Positions 14,630 to 19,975 of a stretch of DNA of 19,975 nucleotides are shown here, piece after piece. How positions within the stretch are numbered: position 1 is the first letter of the stretch; each line of letters opens with the position of its first letter. The DNA is taken from assembly GCA_937919165.1 (NCBI GenBank), contig CALFPO010000081.1, forward strand, positions 1-19,975, given 5' to 3'. This DNA is from an uncultured Bacillota bacterium (lineage in GTDB: Bacteria; Bacillota_I; Bacilli_A; Erysipelotrichales; Erysipelotrichaceae). The notes under the pieces were generated by a model. That model was not told the DNA's origin. It saw nothing but the letters and a program-made list of their open reading frames with translations, and ran no database searches. The translations under genes and the position numbers were made by a program.

Positions 14630-16188
14630 TACTTGGCAGTTTCGCTGGCACGCATCTCACGAATGACTGTAACCTTGATCTGTCCAGGATATGTCAATTC
14701 GTTTTCGATACGATCCTTGATATCTCTTGCGATCATGAAACACTTGGAATCGTCGACCTTTTCAGGCACAACCATTACTCTGACCTCACGACCAGCCTGG
14801 ATTGCATATGCCTTTTCAACACCATCGAAATCATTTGCGATCTTCTCTAATGATTCAAGTCTGTTAATGTAGTTTTCAATACCTTCATATCTTGCGCCAG
14901 GTCTAGCTGCTGACAATGTATCAGCTGCCGCTACCAGCAAAGAAATCAGGTTATTAGGCGCTACATCGCCATGATGCGATTCAATCGCATTTACAACTTC
15001 AGGTTTCTCTCCATGTTTCTTGGCCAATTTGGCACCGAGCTCTACATGAGTTCCTTCCTGTTCGAAATCTACAGCCTTGCCGATATCATGAAGCAGACCA
15101 GCACGTTTAGCCAGATTCTGGTTAAGTCCTAGTTCTGCTGCCATCATGCCCGCAAACGATGCGACTTCAATTGAATGTTCCAAGCCATTCTGACCATATG
15201 AATATCTATAACGCATACGGCCTATCAGCTTTACAAGTTCCTTGTCCATCTTGCCGATCTGCAGCTTGAAGCATGCATCTTCGCCAAGTTTCTGGATTGT
15301 TTCATTCATTTCTTTTGATGTCTTGTTGACTACATCTTCAATACGTCCTGGCTGAATACGGCCATCCTTGATCAAAGTCTCCAAGGCAATTCTTGCGATC
15401 TCTCTTCTGATAGGATCGAAACAAGAAACGGTGATTGCTTCAGGAGTATCATCGATGATCAGGTCAACGCCAGTAGCCTGTTCGATGGCTCTGATGTTCC
15501 TGCCTTCACGTCCAATGATTCTTCCCTTCATCTCTTCTGATGGAAGAGCGACAACAGATACGGTCCTATCCAATGTCTCATCCTGAGAATAACGCTGGAT
15601 TGCTGTTGCAATGATCTCACGTGAGTTTTCGGCAGCTTTTGCTTTGGCTTCCTCTTCCTGCTCACGGATGTAGTTTGCAACCTCATCCTGCATCTTTCTT
15701 TCAACGACTTCCATCAATTCGCTACGTGCTTCTTCTTGAGACATATTAGAAACACGTTCCAAAAGTACAATCTGTCCATTGATTCTAGATTGTAGCTCTT
15801 CTTCCATTTTATCTAGCTGTGCAGCCTTGTCTTCGGCTCTTTTAACTTTTTCGTCTAATTTCTTTTCTTTTTGAGTTAAATTTTCATCACGGAAATTCAG
15901 CGAATCTTCTCTTCTCTGGAGTTTGTTCTCCTGTTCAAGAATTTCACTTTTCTTTTCTTTGATTTCCTTTTCAGCCTGAAGCTTCATGTCATAAACCTGT
16001 GTCTTGCCGTCTAAAGCAGCCTGTTTCACAGTGTTCTTGGCTTGAGTATTAGCTTCATCTAAGACTTTTTTGGCCTGGTTTTTAGCATTGTTGACTGTAG
16101 AATTGTTGTAGACAACCATAGCAACAATGCCCAATAGACCGCCGATGACCAAACCGATTAAAATGGAAGGCATACTAATTCCATTCAT
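14629..16188 (-). CDS. rny: Ribonuclease Y
   Basis: Membrane-anchored endoribonuclease that initiates mRNA decay and acts as a degradosome scaffold in Firmicutes. The 519 residues fit the family. Order: membrane helix (7-27), long coiled coil (about 30-185, Lys/Glu/Gln-rich), KH domain with GRIIGREGRNIR (222-233), and HD domain with LEHS (H338) and LLHDIGK (H367-D368), followed by SHHGDV. The ATG at 16186-16188 has GGAGG six bases upstream. A promoter lies at 16234-16262 and a small hairpin in the leader at 16216-16228. It is first gene of rny-ymdB, in a neighbourhood (pgsA-recA-rny-ymdB) like that of Bacillus. Confidence 0.98.
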   Translation of the reverse strand: MNGISMPSILIGLVIGGLLGIVAMVVYNNSTVNNAKNQAKKVLDEANTQAKNTVKQAALDGKTQVYDMKLQAEKEIKEKKSEILEQENKLQRREDSLNFRDENLTQKEKKLDEKVKRAEDKAAQLDKMEEELQSRINGQIVLLERVSNMSQEEARSELMEVVERKMQDEVANYIREQEEEAKAKAAENSREIIATAIQRYSQDETLDRTVSVVALPSEEMKGRIIGREGRNIRAIEQATGVDLIIDDTPEAITVSCFDPIRREIARIALETLIKDGRIQPGRIEDVVNKTSKEMNETIQKLGEDACFKLQIGKMDKELVKLIGRMRYRYSYGQNGLEHSIEVASFAGMMAAELGLNQNLAKRAGLLHDIGKAVDFEQEGTHVELGAKLAKKHGEKPEVVNAIESHHGDVAPNNLISLLVAAADTLSAARPGARYEGIENYINRLESLEKIANDFDGVEKAYAIQAGREVRVMVVPEKVDDSKCFMIARDIKDRIENELTYPGQIKVTVIREMRASETAK

Positions 16189-16215
16189 AGTTAACCTCCA
16201 TTAATTGCTATTTTT

Positions 16216-16228
16216 GGGATAAAATCCC
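16216..16228 (-). promoter_or_regulatory. Small hairpin in the rny leader
   Basis: GGGAT and ATCCC arms with a 3-nt loop, within the predicted 5' leader of rny (transcription start near 16227). It would stand at or near the 5' end of the mRNA, where a stem can protect from decay. Short, so of modest weight. Confidence 0.25.
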
Positions 16229-16233
16229 TTTAA

Positions 16234-16262
16234 ATTATACAATACTTGTAATAGTTTAACAA
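16234..16262 (-). promoter_or_regulatory. rny-ymdB promoter
   Basis: Minus strand: TTGTTA (16262-16257) and TATAAT (16239-16234) with an exact 17-nt spacer, giving a leader of about 38 nt before the rny ATG. Confidence 0.7.
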
Positions 16263-16275
16263 TAACATTTAGAAT
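16246..16275 (+). promoter_or_regulatory. Possible promoter of the HAD gene, interlocked with the rny promoter
   Basis: TTGTAA (16246-16251) and TAGAAT (16270-16275) with an 18-nt spacer. The predicted start is within a base or two of the ATG at 16283, so the transcript might be leaderless. The -35 region overlaps that of the divergent rny promoter, so both could not be occupied at once. Confidence 0.35.
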
Positions 16276-16282
16276 AGAAGTT

Positions 16283-17080
16283 ATGTATAAGATTATAGCT
16301 AGCGACTTAGATGAAACCCTCTTGCAAAGCGACAAGCATGTATCCCAAAAAGATATCGAAACCATCAGAAATCTTGATGAAGACATCAGATTTGTCGTAT
16401 GCACAGGACGCGGCTTCGCCTCTGTTCAGGGCACCCTCAAAGAGATAGGGCTCCATGACAAACAAAACGAATACACCATTTCCTACAATGGCGGAATCAT
16501 TACCGAAAACAAAGGAAACAAGATAATCTATTGTAAAGGCTTAACCCATGAAGAAGCTGAAATGCTATTCAATATCGGCTTAAAATACGATGTCTGCATC
16601 CATGTCTATACTGTATCGACATCCCATGTCTATCGTCTTACCGAAGATGAGAAGGAATATCTGAACGGCCGTCAGGAACTTACCATACTTGATGAACCAA
16701 ACATATCTTCCATCAATGAACAGATCATGAAGATTCTCTTCTGCAATACCGATATGGAATATCTCAAGAAAATCGAACAAGAGATCAACCTCAATGATCG
16801 ATTCTCTATATCCTATTCAGCCGGAAGATACCTTGAATTCAATCCTGCAGGCATCGATAAGGGCGTAGGACTTGAGAATCTTGCTAGATTGCTCAAAATC
16901 GATATGAAAGATACCATAGCTGTTGGAGACAACGTCAATGATCTGCCGATGATCAAGAAGGCGGGCTTAGGCATAGGAGTATCCAATGTCTACGAAGGAA
17001 TCAGAAAAGATTGCGATGTGATTCTTGAGAGCGACTACAACCACAGTCCAATCAATGAGATTGCATTGAAATATCTCTAA
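16283..17080 (+). CDS. Cof-type HAD-superfamily hydrolase
   Basis: A 265-residue haloacid-dehalogenase phosphatase of the Cof/YkrA class (type IIB cap), which dephosphorylates sugar phosphates, flavin or cofactor phosphates. HAD motifs are complete: nucleophile D8 and acid D10 in SDLDETLL, motif II T41 (VVCTGRG), K193 (IDKGVGLENL) and metal-binding GDNVNDLPM (215-223). The cap lies between about 80 and 185. Substrate cannot be deduced, as these enzymes are promiscuous. It is the only plus-strand gene between ymdB and recU, set between rny and recA, and ends in a bidirectional terminator. The start has only a weak AGAAG two bases upstream. Confidence 0.93.
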   Translation: MYKIIASDLDETLLQSDKHVSQKDIETIRNLDEDIRFVVCTGRGFASVQGTLKEIGLHDKQNEYTISYNGGIITENKGNKIIYCKGLTHEEAEMLFNIGLKYDVCIHVYTVSTSHVYRLTEDEKEYLNGRQELTILDEPNISSINEQIMKILFCNTDMEYLKKIEQEINLNDRFSISYSAGRYLEFNPAGIDKGVGLENLARLLKIDMKDTIAVGDNVNDLPMIKKAGLGIGVSNVYEGIRKDCDVILESDYNHSPINEIALKYL

Positions 17081-17082
17081 TC

Positions 17083-17111
17083 AAAAAAGTTGAATCAGAT
17101 GATTCAACTTT
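17083..17111. terminator. Bidirectional terminator between the HAD gene and recA
   Basis: Perfect 11-bp stem (17086-17096 and 17101-17111) with a 4-nt loop. It is flanked by an A run at 17083-17088 (a T run for recA on the minus strand) and a T-rich stretch after 17111 on the plus strand. It lies between the convergent stop codons at 17080 and 17120. Confidence 0.87.
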
Positions 17112-17119
17112 CTTTTCGA

Positions 17120-18151
17120 TTATTCAGCCTTGTCTTCGGCAAACATGCGTTTCTTGATCTCTTCAGTGATTTCTTTATCAATCTCAGGATTAGCCAAGAT
17201 ATATGCTCGCACTGCTTCTGATCCCTGCCCAATCTTCTCGCCTTTATATGAGAACCATGAACCTGATTTCTCGATTATGCCCATGTCGACACCCATATTG
17301 ATGATTTCCGATACATGAGAGATGCCTTCGCCATAGTATATCTCAACCTGACAAGCCTTGAATGGCGGAGCAACCTTATTCTTGGCAACTTTTACATTTA
17401 CCTTGTTGCCGATGACTTCCTGGCCATCCTTTATGGCTTCTGATTTTCTAACCTCAAGCCTTATGGTCGAATAGAACTTCAAAGCGCGACCGCCTGTTGT
17501 GACTTCAGGATTTCCGAACATTACGCCGACCTTCTCTCTAAGCTGGTTGATGAAGATTGTTGTGCAGTTGTTGGCATTCATTGCACCCGCAAGTTTTCTC
17601 ATAGCCTTAGACATTAGACGGGCATGGAGACCGATATTGGAATCGCCCATCTCTCCGTCAAGTTCAGCCTGTGGTACAAGTGCAGCAACCGAATCGACAA
17701 CAATCAGATCGATGGCTCCTGATTTGATAAGAACTTCAGCAATCTCAAGAGCCTGTTCGCCAGAATCAGGCTGAGACAGGATCAATTCATCGATATCTAC
17801 ACCTAAAGCTTTGGCATAACGAGGGTCGATAGCGTGTTCAGCATCTATGAAGGCAGCCTTTCCGCCATCTTTCTGACATTCGGCAATGCACTGCAGAGCC
17901 AATGTCGTCTTTCCTGAAGATTCAGGTCCATAGATTTCAATGATACGTCCGCGTGGAAGACCGCCGACACCCAATATATAGTCAATAGCCAGAGATCCGG
18001 TAGATATGGCATCGACATCAACATTGGCGTGTTCGCCAAGTTTCATGATTGATCCTTTGCCATATTGCTTCTCTATCTGCTTTACTGCTTCATTTAGAAG
18101 CTGCTCTCTTTTATCTTCCGTAATCTCCTCTGTCAATTCTTTCTTTGGCAT
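17120..18151 (-). CDS. recA: Recombinase RecA
   Basis: ATP-dependent strand-exchange protein for homologous recombination and SOS coprotease. The ATG at 18149-18151 is preceded by AGGAGG with a 7-nt gap; an ATG two codons earlier leaves only one base and was rejected. The product has 343 residues, the usual length. Walker A GPESSGKT is at 75-82, followed by IDAEHAIDP, VVDSVAAL (Walker B), loop 2 and the INQLREKVGVMFGNPEVTTGGRALKFYST region in pieces, with an acidic C-terminus. It follows pgsA by 44 nt without a terminator, so it is probably co-transcribed. cinA, between pgsA and recA in Bacillus, is absent. I saw no clear LexA/DinR box upstream. Confidence 0.99.
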   Translation of the reverse strand: MPKKELTEEITEDKREQLLNEAVKQIEKQYGKGSIMKLGEHANVDVDAISTGSLAIDYILGVGGLPRGRIIEIYGPESSGKTTLALQCIAECQKDGGKAAFIDAEHAIDPRYAKALGVDIDELILSQPDSGEQALEIAEVLIKSGAIDLIVVDSVAALVPQAELDGEMGDSNIGLHARLMSKAMRKLAGAMNANNCTTIFINQLREKVGVMFGNPEVTTGGRALKFYSTIRLEVRKSEAIKDGQEVIGNKVNVKVAKNKVAPPFKACQVEIYYGEGISHVSEIINMGVDMGIIEKSGSWFSYKGEKIGQGSEAVRAYILANPEIDKEITEEIKKRMFAEDKAE

Positions 18152-18195
18152 ATACATTCCTCCTAAAGCATTATTCGTAGGCTCATCAAATGTTC

Positions 18196-18789
18196 CTACA
18201 TAGACTCAAATATATATTTCTGCACTTGCGTGAAATATGAGTATCCGCCCGCAATCGAAACAAACGAAGTGAACCAGATCATCACATCATCGATAGGCAG
18301 ATTAAGCAGCTCAAATGGTACATTGTTCAGCATAATAATGATGATAGACACCATCTGCAGAACGGTCTTCAGCTTTCCTAAGATACCTGCAGAGATAACT
18401 ACACCTCTTTGTGCTGCTATCATACGACAGCCATCAACAATTATGTCACGGCATATCATTATGACACATGGCATAACCGGAATCATATGCTTATAGGTCA
18501 TGATGATAAGCATCGTATTGACCAGAAGCTTGTCAGCAATCGGATCAGCAAATTTGCCGAAGGTTGTTACCATATTCTTGCCTCTTGCGATCCTTCCATC
18601 CAAAAAATCAGTAAATGAAGCGATTGCGAATATCAAAAGCACAACAATGTTCACTACAGGTATAGATATGTCTCTAATATAGATGGCCCCTAAGCTGACA
18701 CCCAGCTGATCATAAGGAAACAGCCATACAAGGCAGCAGATAGGCACTAATGCGATTCTAAATATAGTTAATTTATTTGGCAGATTCAT
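18196..18789 (-). CDS. pgsA: CDP-diacylglycerol-glycerol-3-phosphate 3-phosphatidyltransferase PgsA
   Basis: Integral membrane enzyme making phosphatidylglycerol phosphate from CDP-diacylglycerol and glycerol 3-phosphate, the committed step to phosphatidylglycerol and cardiolipin. The full CDP-alcohol phosphotransferase signature is visible: D64-G65, A68-R69, G78, D82 and D86 (DFLDGRIARG then FGKFADPIAD). Several hydrophobic helices surround it (about 8-24, 42-60, 87-105, 145-165). The 197 residues match the family. A good promoter lies upstream at 18824-18851; the Shine-Dalgarno sequence before the ATG is weak. recA follows on the same strand. Confidence 0.97.
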   Translation of the reverse strand: MNLPNKLTIFRIALVPICCLVWLFPYDQLGVSLGAIYIRDISIPVVNIVVLLIFAIASFTDFLDGRIARGKNMVTTFGKFADPIADKLLVNTMLIIMTYKHMIPVMPCVIMICRDIIVDGCRMIAAQRGVVISAGILGKLKTVLQMVSIIIIMLNNVPFELLNLPIDDVMIWFTSFVSIAGGYSYFTQVQKYIFESM

Positions 18790-18823
18790 ATAGTTATTCT
18801 AACATATACCTTTCTACTAGATA

Positions 18824-18851
18824 ATTATATTCTATCTTGAATTTTATTCAA
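18824..18851 (-). promoter_or_regulatory. pgsA-recA promoter
   Basis: Minus strand: TTGAAT (18851-18846) and TATAAT (18829-18824) with a 16-nt spacer. It lies just beyond the rnpB terminator and about 34 nt before the pgsA start. Confidence 0.65.
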
Positions 18852-18865
18852 CTAAATTAGAAAAG

Positions 18866-18886
18866 AAAAAAGACCCTTAGGTCTTT
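18866..18886 (-). terminator. Rho-independent terminator of rnpB
   Basis: Minus-strand stem AAAGACC (18886-18880) and GGTCTTT (18875-18869) with a 4-nt loop, running into a T-rich tract to 18866. It begins only a few bases after the P1 helix of RNase P RNA. Confidence 0.88.
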
Positions 18887-18888
18887 AG

Positions 18889-19218
18889 AAACAACATCCA
18901 ATAAGCCATGTTCTGTACTAGACAATCATCTATCTGCATTTCTGCCCCGCAAATCGTTTCATTTCACTATTGCAGGTTCCCCTACCAAATTTGGGTTTCT
19001 CGCTTAAGGGGTTTATCGCGTTCCACTCTTATGTTTCCATAAGACTCGTCTCTTTGACACTTTTGTAGACTCATTCCATGACTTGCGTTTTAGGAATTAT
19101 GTCAGCCGTCAGCTTACGCTGCCCAGGCTTATTGTTTCGCCTGGCATAAACACTACATCCATCTCAGGATGTGCGAGCATGGACTTTCCTCTGGAATACC
19201 AGCGATTGTCTGAATGTT
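18889..19218 (-). ncRNA. rnpB: RNase P RNA, B-type, compact form
   Basis: Catalytic RNA of RNase P, which removes 5' leaders from tRNA precursors. Universal core elements are visible on the minus strand: GAGGAAAGTCCATGCTCGC (about 19193-19175), the P10/11 region ending AGAGTGGAACGCG, GCGAGAAACCC followed by TTTGGTAGGGGAACC with the GGU that binds tRNA CCA, and near the 3' end ACATGGCTTA. The ends pair as P1: AACATTCAG at the 5' end (19218-19210) with TTGGATGTT near the 3' end. The total is about 330 nt against roughly 400 in Bacillus. Only about ten bases separate the conserved GATGATTG and AACATGGCTTA, so the additional 3' helix of Bacillus is missing. Ends are estimates from P1 pairing. Confidence 0.97.
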
Positions 19219-19531
19219 ATTTGTTTCTCATCTGTTCTTCAAGTCTTGAGATACGTTTAAGAATATCTACTGATGAATATGAAGTTGTATTTGAAAGATC
19301 AAATGCTTTTTGCTTTCCTTCTAGTTCGACATTCTTGGCATTCAAGGCCTTGACCTGTTCCTGAAGCTTAGAAATCATATCCAAAGCTTCCTGCATGTTA
19401 TCTTCCATTTTCTGGTAGTCATCAAGGATCAGATCTAAATAACCATCAACTTCAGCAGCTGAATAGCCCTTGAAATCGATATTGAATTCTTTGCTAACTA
19501 TTTCTTCGGGTGATAAGTTTAACTTTTCCAT
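19217..19531 (-). CDS. gpsB: Cell-division regulator GpsB (DivIVA family)
   Basis: A 104-residue cytosolic adaptor that links penicillin-binding proteins to the division and elongation machinery and, in several Firmicutes, interacts with PrkC signalling. The N-terminal DivIVA-type membrane-binding domain is clear: LSPEEIVSKEFNIDFKGYSA (6-25), then EVDGYLDLILDDY, then a coiled coil to about 75. After a Ser/Thr linker (80-87) comes the short C-terminal VDILKRISRLEEQM, the trimerising segment typical of GpsB rather than DivIVA. AGGAG precedes the ATG. The stop codon overlaps the 5' P1 strand of rnpB; gpsB-rnpB adjacency is also found in Bacillus. Confidence 0.93.
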   Translation of the reverse strand: MEKLNLSPEEIVSKEFNIDFKGYSAAEVDGYLDLILDDYQKMEDNMQEALDMISKLQEQVKALNAKNVELEGKQKAFDLSNTTSYSSVDILKRISRLEEQMRNK

Positions 19532-19547
19532 ATTAATCTCCTAGAAC

Positions 19548-19577
19548 ATTCTATCCCATCTTGCAGTAACAATTCAA
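19548..19577 (-). promoter_or_regulatory. Candidate promoter for gpsB (and perhaps rnpB)
   Basis: Minus strand: TTGAAT (19577-19572) and TAGAAT (19553-19548) with an 18-nt spacer, about 16 nt before the gpsB start. It could drive gpsB and rnpB together, as no gap exists between them. Confidence 0.45.
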
Positions 19578-19606
19578 GCAACTAGTTTTTTTGCCTTTCA
19601 CTATTA

Positions 19607-19612
19607 TATAAT
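19607..19612 (+). promoter_or_regulatory. Candidate -10 box of recU
   Basis: TATAAT, 15 nt before the recU ATG, in an AT-rich tract after a T-rich run. No good -35 hexamer is seen 16-18 nt upstream. Confidence 0.35.
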
Positions 19613-19627
19613 AAAAAAGGTGAAAAG

Positions 19628-19975
19628 ATGAAATATCCCAACAGCACTAAAAAGTATGTCAAAACTGCAAGTTCTGCCTCGCGTCGAGGCATGACCCTTG
19701 AAGAAGACATAAACATTACGAACAAGTATTATCTCACCAATGATATTGCCGTAATCTACAAGAAACCGACACCGATCACAATCGTTGATGTCGATTATCC
19801 CAAAAGAAGTGCCGCCAAGATAACCGAGTCATACTTCAAGCAGCCAAGCACAACGGACTATAATGGCGTCTACAAGGCTCGCTATATTGACTTCGAAGCA
19901 AAGAATACAAAAAGTAAAACCAGTTTTCCTTTGTCAAATATTACTCCTCACCAAATTGCACACTTGAAAAATGTG
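19628..19975 (+). CDS. recU: Holliday junction resolvase RecU (3' end outside the window)
   Basis: Structure-specific endonuclease that cuts Holliday junctions in Gram-positive bacteria and works with RuvAB and RecA. The first 116 residues of about 170-200 are present. Family marks: SRRGMTLEEDINITNKYYL (18-36), AVIYKKPTPI (41-50), then TTDYNGVYKARYIDFEAKNTKS (75-96) with active-site D77, E90 and K92, and SFPLSNITPHQIAHL. The ATG has AAGGTG five bases upstream. It is divergent from gpsB; recU, gpsB and rnpB are also near neighbours in Bacillus, where recU usually precedes the penicillin-binding protein gene ponA. The frame is open to the last base of the window, so it is cut by the edge and not broken. 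Confidence 0.93.
   Translation, partial: MKYPNSTKKYVKTASSASRRGMTLEEDINITNKYYLTNDIAVIYKKPTPITIVDVDYPKRSAAKITESYFKQPSTTDYNGVYKARYIDFEAKNTKSKTSFPLSNITPHQIAHLKNV

Noticed and set aside
18152..18157. RecA start two codons upstream
   Set aside because: AGGAGG would be only one base from that ATG; the ATG at 18149-18151 has correct spacing.
18165..18200. Possible LexA/DinR box before recA
   Set aside because: A GGAACATTTG-like half match exists but the second half-site is absent.
19083..19364. 93-codon plus-strand frame
   Set aside because: Spans antisense of rnpB and gpsB, both strongly identified on the minus strand.
1..19975. CRISPR array, tRNA, insertion sequence or dedicated defence system
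   Set aside because: No regularly spaced repeats, tRNA cloverleaf, transposase motifs or defence-family proteins were seen on either strand.

Overview
The window reads as chromosomal DNA of a moderately AT-rich Bacillota, most likely an Erysipelotrichia-type gut bacterium. This is inferred from gene content and order: a sufCDSUB operon with SufU, RNase Y beside YmdB, GpsB beside a B-type RNase P RNA, RecU, and a priA-rsmB-rlmN-prpC-prkC string. No taxonomic marker was searched. Nearly every base belongs to a recognisable housekeeping gene.

Left edge (1 to about 860). A small acidic protein of unknown function (+) and a winged-helix protein (-) flank a hairpin. The winged-helix gene is visibly richer in G+C than the rest. 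This block meets the 3' end of a PrkC-type kinase gene exactly where the kinase should enter its membrane segment and PASTA domains. A 5'-less reading frame runs through the junction. It is either a real insertion or recombination scar, or a contig misjoin.

Genome maintenance and translation operon (748-6818, all -). priA (restart helicase), rsmB (16S rRNA m5C methyltransferase), rlmN (23S/tRNA m2A methylase), prpC (PP2C phosphatase) and the truncated kinase follow one another with overlaps or 1-nt gaps. def and fmt, often found between priA and rsmB in Firmicutes, are absent.

Fe-S cluster operon (6843-11420, -). sufC, sufD, sufS, sufU and sufB overlap each other, start from an extended -10 promoter, and end at a hairpin terminator that contains the sufB stop codon. 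SufD is about half the usual length.

Envelope protein folding (11569-13820, +). A membrane-anchored PrsA-like parvulin, a PrsA-like lipoprotein without recognisable parvulin motifs, and a HIT-family hydrolase form a short operon with a clear promoter and terminator, divergent from suf.

RNA turnover, recombination and lipids (13847-18789). rny-ymdB (-), a Cof-type HAD phosphatase (+), recA (-) and pgsA (-) resemble the Bacillus pgsA-cinA-recA-rny-ymdB neighbourhood, with cinA missing and the HAD gene inserted in the opposite orientation.

Right edge (18866-19975). rnpB (-) lies directly against gpsB (-); the 5' strand of its P1 helix overlaps the gpsB stop codon. recU (+) is divergent and runs off the end of the window. 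I found no CRISPR array, tRNA, rRNA, insertion sequence or dedicated defence system. The points most worth a second look are the kinase junction, the short SufD, the gpsB/rnpB overlap with a compact RNase P RNA, and the divergent second PrsA-like lipoprotein.
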